DNA of 64,000 nucleotides from Soonwooa sp032062245 (GCF_032062245.1 NZ_DAMBQF010000009.1:1-64000), one strand, 5' to 3'. Shown: positions 44,172-53,495, counted from the stretch's first letter. Numbers and translations: made by a program. Notes: generated by a model from the sequence alone, not told the origin.

Positions 44172-45059
44172 TCAGGTATTCAAATGGTGTCCGCAGTTAT
44201 AGCAATATTGGGCATCATCCCGATGACCTTCCTGATTGCAAAGGGAGCAAACAATTCCGTTAAGCCTGTTATGTTCTTTATCCTTATCCTTATCCTGCTG
44301 TTGCTGACTGATACGCTTTCCAACTTCTTTCGCAACTTCCACACCTACTATTCCAGTCGGAACAGCAATAATACCGTAACCTGTAACCATCAGTATCATT
44401 GACAAAAACTGCCCCAAAGCTGTTGTGGGAACCATATCGCCATAGCCCACCGTAGTAAGAGTAACAATGGTATAAAATACACTTCTCGGAATACTTGTAA
44501 AACCGTTTTCCGGTCCCTCAATGTAATACATCAATGTGCCAATCAAAACGGCAATAATCAAAACCGTATAGAGAAATACCAAGATTTTTGCCCGGCTTGC
44601 CATCAGAGCTACTTTCAGTCTTGATGACTCTTCTACAAATTCAATAAGACGGAATATTCTGAATAATCGCAATAACCTTAAAATCCTCAGACTGCTCAGT
44701 ATATGGCTTCCTGTAATGAAAATGGAAAGGAACATTGGCAAAATGGAAAGAAAATCAATAATACCATAAAAGCTGAAAATATACCGGAAAGGCTTTTTGC
44801 TGACAAAAATCCGGAGGGCATATTCCAGCGTGAAAATAATGGTAAAAATCCATTCTAAAACAATAAGTTCTTTATGATAAGTATGGTCAATACCCTCCAC
44901 TGTTTCCGCCATTATCGTAAAAACACTCAACAAAATAGCAATGAGCAGCCCGATATCAAAAGCTTTTCCAGCAGGAGTATTCACACCATAAATGATGATG
45001 TACATTTTTTGACGAAACAGGTCAAGTTTGCTCTTAGGATTTTCAAAATAATTGGGCAT
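44172..45059 (-). CDS. Voltage-gated-type K+ channel with C-terminal zinc ribbon
   Basis: A 295-residue ion channel with six membrane helices. S4 carries regularly spaced arginines (SSLRILRLLRLFRIFRLIEF), and the pore loop has the K+ filter TLTTVGYGDMVPTTALGQFL. The Asn/Asp-rich tail after S6 leads to a four-cysteine zinc ribbon at the very end (CSLCNQEGHRDDAQYCYNCG). The ribbon is unusual for this channel class and may hold the tetramer together or sense metals or redox. It lies between NhaA and DUF389 genes in one operon. Confidence 0.9.
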   Translation of the reverse strand: MPNYFENPKSKLDLFRQKMYIIIYGVNTPAGKAFDIGLLIAILLSVFTIMAETVEGIDHTYHKELIVLEWIFTIIFTLEYALRIFVSKKPFRYIFSFYGIIDFLSILPMFLSIFITGSHILSSLRILRLLRLFRIFRLIEFVEESSRLKVALMASRAKILVFLYTVLIIAVLIGTLMYYIEGPENGFTSIPRSVFYTIVTLTTVGYGDMVPTTALGQFLSMILMVTGYGIIAVPTGIVGVEVAKEVGKRISQQQQDKDKDKEHNRLNGIVCSLCNQEGHRDDAQYCYNCGHHLNT

Positions 45060-45069
45060 AGGTAGGTTT

Positions 45070-46410
45070 TTAGCTGTTATTGTGTTTCTTACTTTGGTTG
45101 CTTAATACCAGATAACCCAATACACCGCCAATAATAGATGCCGCAAAAATGCCGACTTTTGCCTGTACCTTATATACTTCGTGCGAGAATGCCAGCTCGG
45201 TTACAAATAAGGACATTGTAAACCCGATAGAAGCCAGAAGCCCTAATCCTAAAAGATTTTTAATATTCATACCATCCGGGAAAGGGGCTATTTTCAGTTT
45301 TGTACACAACCACGTAAAACCTACTACACCCACAACTTTCCCTACCAATAAGCCCAAGGCGACACCAACAGCAACATTAGTGCTGAGCAGCTCATCAACA
45401 TTAATATTCAATACAGAAACGCCTGCATTGGCTAAGGCAAAAATGGGAATGATAACAAAGGTCACAAAGGGGTGCATTGCGTGTTCCAGTTTTTGCAATG
45501 GAGGAATGGCGTTATTGGTATCCGTATTGACATTTTCGAGGATGTGCAGCTGATCATTGGTCAATGTCGGAGCCGAGTTATCGGGATCTGCATTGGCAAA
45601 TTGTCCCAAATGTTTTTTTATCCTTGTAATGAAAATATCCTCTTTTAATTTAACATCGGCAGGGATGGTAAATGCTGCAAGAACTGCTGCAATTGTAGCG
45701 TGAACCCCCGATAGTAAGAACGACGACCAAACTCCGCCAATACCTAATAATGCGTAAAATAAAATACTTCTTACCCCCATTTTATTGCCAATATACATCG
45801 CCAAAAGAAAGAATAACCCCATAGCCAGATTAATCATCGAAATATCAGAAGTGTAGAAAAAGGCAATAACCAATACAGCACCCAAATCGTCAACAATCGC
45901 CAAAGCTGTTAAAAAGACTTTTAATGCCAACGGAATACGACTGCCCAGAAGATAGAGAACGCCCAAAGCAAACGCAATATCCGTTGCCATAGGAATTCCC
46001 CAGCCGCTTTGTACTTCGCCGGTCGGATTAAGTGAAAAATAAATAAGCGCAGGAACGAGCATCCCGCCAATTGCTGCGGCAATAGGGAGCATTGCGTTTC
46101 TCGGGTTGGAAAGTTCTCCGGCTACGATTTCTCTTTTCAATTCCAATCCCACCACGAAAAAGAAAATAGCCATCAGTCCATCGTTTATCCAATGATGGAA
46201 GCTATATTCCAGATAAGTGCTGCCATTAAACTGAAAGCCCAATTTCTGTTCAAAAAAATGGTGGTATTGAAGATGTAAAGGTGAGTTTGCCAATATCAAT
46301 GCAATAATTACGCTGATACCTAATATCAATCCGCCTGATTTTTCCTGCTGGATAAATTTCTGAATAGGTTTAACAACCTTATCGATAGGAACTTTTTTTA
46401 TTTCATTCAT
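45070..46410 (-). CDS. nhaA: Na+/H+ antiporter NhaA
   Basis: A 446-residue NhaA with eleven to twelve membrane helices, somewhat longer than the E. coli protein because of an insertion at about 255-305 (FANADPDNSAPTLTNDQLHI). Recognisable blocks: LKREIVAGELSNPRNAMLPI, WGIPMATDIAFALGVLYLLG, LKVFLTALAIVDDLGAVLVI (the paired aspartates that bind Na+) and GVGLGLLASIGFTMSLFVTELAFS-type sequence near the end. It exchanges Na+ or Li+ for protons and supports growth at high pH or salt. It is first in the operon with a K+ channel and DUF389. Confidence 0.95.
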   Translation of the reverse strand: MNEIKKVPIDKVVKPIQKFIQQEKSGGLILGISVIIALILANSPLHLQYHHFFEQKLGFQFNGSTYLEYSFHHWINDGLMAIFFFVVGLELKREIVAGELSNPRNAMLPIAAAIGGMLVPALIYFSLNPTGEVQSGWGIPMATDIAFALGVLYLLGSRIPLALKVFLTALAIVDDLGAVLVIAFFYTSDISMINLAMGLFFLLAMYIGNKMGVRSILFYALLGIGGVWSSFLLSGVHATIAAVLAAFTIPADVKLKEDIFITRIKKHLGQFANADPDNSAPTLTNDQLHILENVNTDTNNAIPPLQKLEHAMHPFVTFVIIPIFALANAGVSVLNINVDELLSTNVAVGVALGLLVGKVVGVVGFTWLCTKLKIAPFPDGMNIKNLLGLGLLASIGFTMSLFVTELAFSHEVYKVQAKVGIFAASIIGGVLGYLVLSNQSKKHNNS

Positions 46411-46692
46411 CTTATAACCTTATTCTGATTTTTAATGACTAAAAAAGACTTTGAAATTAAGTCTTAATCTATTATCGAAATACAAAAATAGAAAATATTG
46501 AACGACTATTTCTACAGATGCTCGTTATAAGTACAATGTTGTCTTGATATTACCGGAGCGTAAAGACGATTAGATTCAGAAAGTTTCCATTTTTTCTGCC
46601 TATTCCGTATCAGATAAAAAATACCAAGATTTTCATCAAAGCCGGGTGCTTTAATTCTTTTTCTTTCGGTATATTTAAGCATTCATTACAAG

Positions 46693-49260
46693 ATGCTTTT
46701 CAGGTTCGGTGTATTTTATTTGCTGGTCTTTAATTTTTTTGCTGGTTTTTCCCAGCAGAGCAGTGTTATTCCCTTTTCGGAATTAGAAAAAATGACGGAA
46801 AACGGAGATTGCAAAAAAGTGTTATCTATTCTCGATTCTTATAAAAATTCGGACATTGATTCATCGCTGAAAGCGGATTTTTATTTTACCAAAGCGTATT
46901 CTCTCAATCAATGTGAGAATTATAAGGAAGCAGAAAAAATATTGCAATCTCTTGTGAAAGAACATAAAGACGAACTGATTAAAAACAGAAAGCTGCTTGG
47001 TAAGATTTATTTTGAGCTCGCTTATTCTGCCAGCGGGAATTACAATCAGAAACACGAAATTTTTTATACACAGAAAGCCTTGGAGGTAATGGAGGGATCG
47101 CCTCATCTTTTTGAGAAAGCCAGGATCATCTCTACCTATAATGATCTGTTTTATTATCAGAATAATTACAATGATCTGAATGGTCTGGACCGGACAGAAA
47201 AAAAATTCCGGGAAATATTTAATAAGATCCCTGCTACAGACAAAAATTTTCCGCACGCCAGAAGAGTGTTCAGGAAAATGCAGATGATCGTTGCCTTGAT
47301 GAATAAAAATCCGGATGAAGCTATTGCTATCCTGAATATTTTCCTGAAAGAAACCGCCTCCGGAACCGAAGAGGACCGGAACTACATCAATTCCTGCTAC
47401 TCGGAGATCGCAGGATTTTATTACAACGAACAGGATTTTCTGAAATGCATCAGCGCTTCGGAAAAATCCGCAGATTACGCTCTGAAAACCGATTATCCGC
47501 ATTACCGGATGATCGCCTATTCCAAGATCGGCGCTTCTTACCTGAAGCTGAAAAATTACGAAAAAGCGCTGTTCTGGATTAATTCATCTCTGGAACTGGT
47601 AAGGCAGAAAAAAGATTTCAATTCCAGCATTTATTCGTTGAATATAATGAAAGCAATGGGTTTTGCCGGTTTGGGAGCGTATGAAAAAGCAGCAGATCTT
47701 ACAGAAAAAAGCATTGCAGATATTATCCTGAAAAAGACAGGAAAGCAAACCAAAATAAAGGATTTGAGTTTTAATGATCTCAAAGACCTGAACTCCAATT
47801 ATTTCATTAATATCTTTGTCAGTTCGGGGCATATTTTTCTGGATAAGTACAAAAAGGGACGTCAAAAACCTGATCTGGAAAAAGCGGAAAAATTATTCCT
47901 GATCTCTTCGGAGATGTTCCGGGAATTTTATTTGAAAGGCGAGTTTAATCCACTGCTGCATAGCCTTCATACCAAAATTACGGAAGGACTGCTGAACATT
48001 GCTTTTGAAAAACACCGCAATAATCAGAGCATAACAGCAGAAATTATCGGGCTCATAGAACGTAATTCTTCCAAGCACCTTTACAAAGAATTTCTTCATA
48101 AAAGAAATGTTTCGGATGATGTTTCCGCCAGTTTCCGGATTTTGACAGAGGACAAACACAGCATTCAGAATATACTGGACCACTTGGAACAAGACCAGCA
48201 AATTCTGAAATTTTATGTCGGGACAGAAGATATTTTTCAAGTATCGATAATGAAAGGGAAAATAGAATTGCTGAAATTGGGAAAAGCCAATGGAATAAAA
48301 AAATTAACCACTGATTTTATAGGAAAAATTAAAACACCTTTAGTTCTTCCGGACAATTCCGAAGCCCTGACAAAAGTCCTGCTTCCAAAAATATCCGCAA
48401 AAAAAATCATCCTGATCTCTGATGATTTTCTGAATTATCTTCCTTTTGAATCTTTACAAAAAAACGGAAAATACCTGTCTGATCATTTCGATCTTTCTTA
48501 TCATTATTCTCTTGCTCTCTGGCAGATGAATCATTCCGGAAAGCGGAAAACTCAAAGCAAAATTTCTGTATTCGCCCCTTTTTATCAGGCAGGATCAGAG
48601 TTTAACGGTTTTGGGACACCGCCTTTGAAGTTTGCGGAAAAAGAAGCACAGGACATCCTTACGCGCTATTCCGGGAAATTATTTTCCGGCAAAGATGCCA
48701 CCAAAACCAATTTTTACAAACAAGCCAAAACTTCGGATATTCTTCATCTTTCGATGCACTCTATTTTGGATGAGAACAATTTCCGGAAATCCTGTCTTTT
48801 GTTTCAGAATAATATTCCGCTTTATTTTGAGGAGCTTTATAACCAAAATATTCCTGCGGAAATGGTCGTTTTGGGCGCTTGCAATACCGGGAACGGCTAC
48901 CTGAAGAATGGCGAAGGAATTATGAGTATCTCTCACGCTTTCACGTTGGCGGGAAGCAAAAGCAACGTCTTCAGCTTATGGGAAATTCCCGACCGAGAAA
49001 CGGCTGAATTAATGAGCTATTTCTACAAATTTCTAAAAAAAGGACAACGAAAAGATGAAGCGCTTGCGAATGCAAAACGGGAATTTGTAAAAAACAATCC
49101 GCTGAAAAATCATCCCTATTTTTGGGCAGGATTTATCGTGAACGGAAATACTGATCCGATATCGGGGAATGTTGATCAATGGATTTTTTGGATGCTTTTT
49201 GGAATTGTTTTTATAGTTTTATTGGGTTTAGTAGTTAATTGTAAGATTAGAAAAACTTAA
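46693..49260 (+). CDS. Secreted TPR-CHAT protein, putative caspase-like protease
   Basis: An 855-residue protein. A signal peptide (LLVFNFFAGFSQQ) leads to about 450 residues of TPR-like helices (for example EKSADYALKTDYPHYRMIAY, SKIGASYLKLKNYEKALFWI). The CHAT domain fills about 500-820 and includes the caspase-type pair H689 (LHLSMHSILDENN) and C730 (VVLGACNTGNGYLKNGEGIM). A membrane helix sits at about 830-848 with a short basic end, so TPR and CHAT face the periplasm. CHAT proteins are peptidases of the caspase clan; here substrate and activation are unknown. It is convergent with, and overlaps by 4 bases, the TPR anti-sigma gene. The 282-base gap before it holds only a weak box TATATTTA at about 46670. 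Confidence 0.85.
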   Translation: MLFRFGVFYLLVFNFFAGFSQQSSVIPFSELEKMTENGDCKKVLSILDSYKNSDIDSSLKADFYFTKAYSLNQCENYKEAEKILQSLVKEHKDELIKNRKLLGKIYFELAYSASGNYNQKHEIFYTQKALEVMEGSPHLFEKARIISTYNDLFYYQNNYNDLNGLDRTEKKFREIFNKIPATDKNFPHARRVFRKMQMIVALMNKNPDEAIAILNIFLKETASGTEEDRNYINSCYSEIAGFYYNEQDFLKCISASEKSADYALKTDYPHYRMIAYSKIGASYLKLKNYEKALFWINSSLELVRQKKDFNSSIYSLNIMKAMGFAGLGAYEKAADLTEKSIADIILKKTGKQTKIKDLSFNDLKDLNSNYFINIFVSSGHIFLDKYKKGRQKPDLEKAEKLFLISSEMFREFYLKGEFNPLLHSLHTKITEGLLNIAFEKHRNNQSITAEIIGLIERNSSKHLYKEFLHKRNVSDDVSASFRILTEDKHSIQNILDHLEQDQQILKFYVGTEDIFQVSIMKGKIELLKLGKANGIKKLTTDFIGKIKTPLVLPDNSEALTKVLLPKISAKKIILISDDFLNYLPFESLQKNGKYLSDHFDLSYHYSLALWQMNHSGKRKTQSKISVFAPFYQAGSEFNGFGTPPLKFAEKEAQDILTRYSGKLFSGKDATKTNFYKQAKTSDILHLSMHSILDENNFRKSCLLFQNNIPLYFEELYNQNIPAEMVVLGACNTGNGYLKNGEGIMSISHAFTLAGSKSNVFSLWEIPDRETAELMSYFYKFLKKGQRKDEALANAKREFVKNNPLKNHPYFWAGFIVNGNTDPISGNVDQWIFWMLFGIVFIVLLGLVVNCKIRKT

Positions 49261-49958
49261 TCGAGTTCCGACAACAGTTCCTCCGCTTTTTCTTTATAAA
49301 TCCTGTTGTTTTCCAATGATTTAAGATTATCTTTTGCTTTTTCGGCATTCCCTGTTTTCAGGTAATTTAATGCTTCATACCAGATAAGATGCTCTCTGAA
49401 CGGGAAATTTTCTTTATTGATCTTGGCAAAATCGCCGGCTGCGTTTTGATGATCTCTTATGCTCATTTCTGAGATTCCTTTGTAAAAAAGGGCTTCATCG
49501 TTCCCGATCTTTGAGAACCATACCACTGCGTTTTGATAATCTTTTTTATCATACGCAGAAAAAGCTTTGTCGGTTTCGTTTTCCGCAGTTCCGCTTCTTA
49601 CCACAGGATGTGAGAGATTCGGAAATTCCCGGAAATTTTCCGTGTACAGATTTTCGTAATCCGGTTTGTGATTATAAAAAAGCAAGCTTCCCAACGCAAC
49701 CAAAAGAACGAATGAAGCTGCGACAGCAATCCATTTCATCGGGAATGTTCTTGCAGAAGGTTTTTTATCGAAAGATTCAAGCTGTTTTTTGAGAGCCGCT
49801 CTTTCTTCTGTGGCGATTGCTTTTTTCAGTTTTTTCTGAAATGTAAATTCTTGCAGAAAAACAGCATCGGATCTCAGAAGCTCCTGAAATTCCAGATTTT
49901 GCTCATCAGTAAGACGACCTTCGAAATAGGCATTTATCAGGTTTTCTTTTTCCATCAT
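49257..49958 (-). CDS. Membrane-spanning TPR protein, candidate anti-sigma factor
   Basis: A 233-residue protein overlapping the ECF sigma gene by 4 bases. The cytoplasmic head (residues 1-74) has INAYFEGRLTDEQNLEFQEL, the pattern of Bacteroidota anti-sigma heads ('yl.G.Ls.eE..eFe..l'), without zinc ligands. One membrane helix follows (75-95), then a periplasmic TPR region (about 125-232, KDYQNAVVWFSKIGNDEALF and HQNAAGDFAKINKENFPFRE). The layout predicts that the head holds the sigma factor while the TPR part senses a periplasmic event. The convergent neighbour is a periplasmic TPR-CHAT putative protease, a plausible release factor. Confidence 0.75.
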   Translation of the reverse strand: MMEKENLINAYFEGRLTDEQNLEFQELLRSDAVFLQEFTFQKKLKKAIATEERAALKKQLESFDKKPSARTFPMKWIAVAASFVLLVALGSLLFYNHKPDYENLYTENFREFPNLSHPVVRSGTAENETDKAFSAYDKKDYQNAVVWFSKIGNDEALFYKGISEMSIRDHQNAAGDFAKINKENFPFREHLIWYEALNYLKTGNAEKAKDNLKSLENNRIYKEKAEELLSELD

Positions 49959-50497
49959 TTTGTTTTTAGTATTTCTTTTAATTTTTTCAAACAGCGGGAT
50001 TTCTGGCTTTTCAGCACATCTTTGCTGCTGTAATCAAGGAGCTGTAAAATTTCGTCCAGATTTTTCTCTTCATAATAGAACAATTTCAAAACCTCTTTGC
50101 ACTGGTTTCCCAGTTTCAGAAAAGCTTGCCGCAGGTTCATTATCTCCGCATCATCATTATCATCGTCAAAATCCCAATCTGCAAGATCTGCAAGCTCATC
50201 AACAGATTCTTCCGCATACCATTTATTTTTCTTTTTCAGCCTCCGGAAGATCATAAACTTTCCCACAGAAAAAAGATATGTGGAAAGCTTTGCTTCCAGG
50301 GTATCGAGCTTTCCTTTTTGTGCATTTTCATACACCGCAATTACCGCATCCTGATAAATATCTTTTGCTTCCGCCTCTTCCAGATCATACTGCCGGGAAA
50401 ACCGCAGAAAAGCAGACCAGTTCTCTTTATAAAAAAATTCCAGAGCAGCGTTATCTCTTGCCTTCAATCGTTCAATCAAGTTCTGCTCATTGTCCAT
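49955..50497 (-). CDS. ECF-type sigma factor
   Basis: A 180-residue sigma-70 family protein with region 2 (NLIERLKARDNAALEFFYKE, EAEAKDIYQDAVIAVYENAQ, LSTYLFSVGKFMIFRRLKKK) and region 4 (CKEVLKLFYYEEKNLDEILQ, LLDYSSKDVLKSQKSRCLKK). An acidic linker (about 110-135, DWDFDDDNDDAE) lies between them. The gene overlaps the membrane TPR gene, its probable regulator. It is divergent from the T9SS ELWxxDGT gene, and the 113-base shared spacer contains an inverted repeat, so that gene is a likely target. Confidence 0.9.
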   Translation of the reverse strand: MDNEQNLIERLKARDNAALEFFYKENWSAFLRFSRQYDLEEAEAKDIYQDAVIAVYENAQKGKLDTLEAKLSTYLFSVGKFMIFRRLKKKNKWYAEESVDELADLADWDFDDDNDDAEIMNLRQAFLKLGNQCKEVLKLFYYEEKNLDEILQLLDYSSKDVLKSQKSRCLKKLKEILKTK

Positions 50498-50516
50498 TAG
50501 TGTAAAAATATCTTAG

Positions 50517-50556
50517 AAGTAAACAAAACTAAAAAAAATTCCGCAGATGTTTACTT
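50517..50556. promoter_or_regulatory. Inverted repeat between sigma gene and ELWxxDGT gene
   Basis: AAGTAAAC at 50517-50524 and GTTTACTT at 50549-50556 are exact inverted copies 24 bases apart, in the 113-base divergent spacer. GGAAGCTTC (50560-50568) is a short palindrome nearby. These may be promoter or operator parts of the sigma regulon. Confidence 0.4.
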
Positions 50557-50610
50557 TCCGGAAGCTTCTGCACTAACTCTAAATATGTAATCTCAAAATA
50601 AAATGTTTTT

Positions 50611-52155
50611 ATGAAAAAATTCTCTCTGCTTTTTGTCCTGCTTTCTTTGTCCGGAACCTCTCAGATTACAAAAATTGCTGATTTTGCTTTTCGCCCGGAA
50701 GTTGTTCTCAACGGTAAAGCTTTGTTTATGGGAATTGATCCGACTCACGGAAAAGAGCTTTGGATCTCCGACGGAACCGAAGCTGGAACTCATCTCCTGA
50801 AAGACATTATACCGGGAACCATCGGCAGCATTCCGTATTCTTTCCTGAAAGTCGGGAATGTTGCTTATTTCCAGACCGATAATAACCAGATTTGGCGGAC
50901 AGACGGAACTAATGTCGGAACTTACCTCGTGATGTGGAATCCTGATATTGTCAGACCTTTTCCAATGTTTGAGCAAAATGGCTGGATTTATTTTATGGAA
51001 AGGGAATCCGGCAGCAGCAGATTTCTCTGGCGGATGAACGGAAATCCTAACAGCGAAGTTATGGTAACTCCAAAGTCAACTTTTACCGATACTACAGGTT
51101 ATATCCGGCTGAATGGTACAGACTTTCTTTTCAATGGAAGAACAGCATCCGGCGGTTGGGCGATCTGGCGGAGCAACGGCATCGTGAACCAAAGTATGAT
51201 AGACCTTACCACAACAACTGCTTTGAGCAGCTATACACAGCTGAACAGCGCCAAAAATATAGATGGGAAAATTTATTTTTCGCCCATTACCGAAACTTAC
51301 GGATGGGAACCTTGGACAACAGACGGAACCGCTTCCGGAACTCAGCTTCTGAAAGACATCTATGTTTCCAATTATTATTTTGATAATTCGGCGGCATCTA
51401 ATTTTACCAAAATGGGAGGTCAGATCTTTTTTGTAGCAAAAGACAATATGCACGGTCTGGAACTTTGGAAAACCGACGGGACCGGAGCCGGAACAATGAT
51501 GGTAAAAGAGATCTGTCCGGGAAACAACAACAGCGGAAGTCAGCCGGAAATTCTTTTTGAATACAATAGCTTGCTCTATTTTCAGCAGCACGACGGGACA
51601 TCCAACCAGCTTTATAAAACTGACGGCACAGAAGCCGGAACGATAAAGCTGACCAACCTCGATTATTTCTGGGCAGGCTACAGACCTTTGGTAAAAGACG
51701 GAAAATTATTTTTTACCGCCTATACGCTTCAATATGGAGAAGAGCCTTATTTCATAGATCTGGAAACATTGCAGATCACGATGATCGCCGATATCAATCC
51801 GGGAATAGGCTCATCATCTTCCGCCGAATTTTTTGAGCTGAACGGCAATGTTTTCTTTACGGGAACTATAGACGGAACTATTTATGGAGATAGGACTTTC
51901 CGGATAAACCCATCTGTTCTTTCAGTAAGTTCTGAAAAAAAATCTGATATCAAAATTCATCCAAATCCCGTTTCCGACATCCTGAATCTCTCCGAAAAAG
52001 CAGACAAAATAGAAATAACCGATCAAAACGGAAGATTATTGAAAACGCAAAACAGCTGTAAATCAGTAGATGTGAAGAATCTTGCATCGGGAATTTATTA
52101 CCTCAAAATCATCAACGAACAAAAAAAGGAAATCAAAAAATTCATTAAAAAATAA
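50611..52155 (+). CDS. T9SS-secreted protein with ELWxxDGT repeats
   Basis: A 514-residue surface or secreted protein. Signal peptide 1-18 (LSLSGTSQ). It then repeats a unit of about 50 residues whose core is ELWISDGTEAGTHLLKDI; further copies are QIWRTDGTNVGTYLV, EPWTTDGTASGTQLLKDI, ELWKTDGTGAGTMMVKEI and QLYKTDGTEAGTIKLTNL. These are ELWxxDGT repeats, thought to build a beta-propeller-like structure. The last 75 residues are a type A sorting domain (IKIHPNPVSDILNLSEKADK to the end), so export is by T9SS. It is divergent from the sigma gene and ends 9 bases before the OmpA-family gene, so it may open the long exported-protein operon. Confidence 0.88.
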   Translation: MKKFSLLFVLLSLSGTSQITKIADFAFRPEVVLNGKALFMGIDPTHGKELWISDGTEAGTHLLKDIIPGTIGSIPYSFLKVGNVAYFQTDNNQIWRTDGTNVGTYLVMWNPDIVRPFPMFEQNGWIYFMERESGSSRFLWRMNGNPNSEVMVTPKSTFTDTTGYIRLNGTDFLFNGRTASGGWAIWRSNGIVNQSMIDLTTTTALSSYTQLNSAKNIDGKIYFSPITETYGWEPWTTDGTASGTQLLKDIYVSNYYFDNSAASNFTKMGGQIFFVAKDNMHGLELWKTDGTGAGTMMVKEICPGNNNSGSQPEILFEYNSLLYFQQHDGTSNQLYKTDGTEAGTIKLTNLDYFWAGYRPLVKDGKLFFTAYTLQYGEEPYFIDLETLQITMIADINPGIGSSSSAEFFELNGNVFFTGTIDGTIYGDRTFRINPSVLSVSSEKKSDIKIHPNPVSDILNLSEKADKIEITDQNGRLLKTQNSCKSVDVKNLASGIYYLKIINEQKKEIKKFIKK

Positions 52156-52164
52156 AATTTTGTT

Positions 52165-53484
52165 ATGAAAAAATCATTACTTACCTCATTTTTATTGTTT
52201 GGCATATTTACAGGCAATGCTCAGATCTTTGACCGGATAAAAAATGCAGCGAAAAATACTGCAGAGCGGAAGGCAGAAAATAAGAGTGGCGATATTGTAG
52301 ACAAAGGTCTCGACAAAGTGGAAGAAGGCATCGAAAACATCTTCAAGAAAAAAGATAAATCTAATAATAGCAATTCCCAATCCGGCAATACTAACAGTTC
52401 CGGTGCTAATCAAAATACCACCCAAAACGGAAATACAGATTATAGCCAATACAAGGGTTCTACCTTTATTCCCGGAAAAAATGTGCTGTTCTTTGAAGAT
52501 TTTGCAACGGCAAGATTAGGCACGGGTAATACCAACTGGCATATGTACGAATATGATCCGTCCGCAGATTTTGAAAGACCCAATGTCAGAACTATTTCCG
52601 CATCAGGTGGAAACTGGCTGAAAATGCCCCGCAAAGGATTTGTATTCCCGAATAGCTTTAAAAATCTGCCCGATCAGTTTACACTTGAGTTTGACCTCTA
52701 CGCAGATCCGCAGACGATGTCTGAAATGGAAGGTGGCTTACGGGCTAATTTCGTGGCATTGGATGACCGTAAGGAATACAATATGTACTTTGCATCGGAA
52801 CCTTCCATAGAGCTGGATGTGCATCCGCACGGAAGTACAAAATTTGTATATATTTCCGCCCAATCCGAGTACAATTCCAATATATCCAAAAAAGAATTGC
52901 TGTTTGAGAATACATTCAAATCTGATTGGAATACCGGTGCAATAAACCGTGTATCCATAGACCGCAACGGAAAACAGGTTACACTTTATCTCAACGGAAA
53001 AGAAATGCTCAACATTCCCAACGGGCTTTCCAAAAAAGCACAGTACAATCTTATTTTTTCCACCAATATGTGGGGCGATGGAATGTATATGAGCAATATC
53101 CGCCTTGCCGGAAACATACCGAATGCCACACAGGAAATAAAAACTGCCGGAAAATTCGTTACCAATTCCATTTACTTTGATGTCAATTCTTCACGCATCA
53201 AACCCGAAAGCTGGGCAACACTTAACAATACCGCACAAGCCATTAAAGCCACATCAGGAAACATTTTAATTGTTGGACACACAGACAGCGACGGTCCTGA
53301 CGATGCCAACTTGAAGCTATCACAAAGCCGTGCTGCTTCGGTAAAAAATACTTTGGTAAGAGAATTTGGAATAGAGGCTTCCCGGTTAATTTCCGATGGT
53401 AAAGGAGAAAGCCAGCCTGTAACCTCGAACAACACTGCTTCGGGAAAGGCGCAGAACCGCAGAGTGGAATTTATCAAACAATAA
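52165..53484 (+). CDS. OmpA-family protein with LamG-like middle domain
   Basis: A 439-residue exported protein. Signal peptide 1-20 (FLLFGIFTGNAQ), then a Lys/Glu helix (21-75) and an Asn/Ser/Gly linker (75-95). A beta-rich middle (about 110-320: NVLFFEDFATARLGTGNTNW, FTLEFDLYADPQTMSEMEGG, LYLNGKEMLNIPNG) looks like a concanavalin/LamG fold. The C-terminal OmpA domain (330-439) has IYFDVNSSRIKPESWATLNN, LIVGHTDSDGPDDANLKLSQ and SRAASVKNTL, containing the Asp and Arg that bind peptidoglycan. It probably links the cell wall to whatever the following exported proteins form. Confidence 0.9.
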   Translation: MKKSLLTSFLLFGIFTGNAQIFDRIKNAAKNTAERKAENKSGDIVDKGLDKVEEGIENIFKKKDKSNNSNSQSGNTNSSGANQNTTQNGNTDYSQYKGSTFIPGKNVLFFEDFATARLGTGNTNWHMYEYDPSADFERPNVRTISASGGNWLKMPRKGFVFPNSFKNLPDQFTLEFDLYADPQTMSEMEGGLRANFVALDDRKEYNMYFASEPSIELDVHPHGSTKFVYISAQSEYNSNISKKELLFENTFKSDWNTGAINRVSIDRNGKQVTLYLNGKEMLNIPNGLSKKAQYNLIFSTNMWGDGMYMSNIRLAGNIPNATQEIKTAGKFVTNSIYFDVNSSRIKPESWATLNNTAQAIKATSGNILIVGHTDSDGPDDANLKLSQSRAASVKNTLVREFGIEASRLISDGKGESQPVTSNNTASGKAQNRRVEFIKQ

Positions 53485-53495
53485 AACTGGCGGTA

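Noticed and set aside
46861..47502. 213-codon minus-strand ORF inside the CHAT gene.
   Set aside because: It is a shadow of the real coding frame, rich in Ile, Phe and Cys with no family pattern and no start signal.
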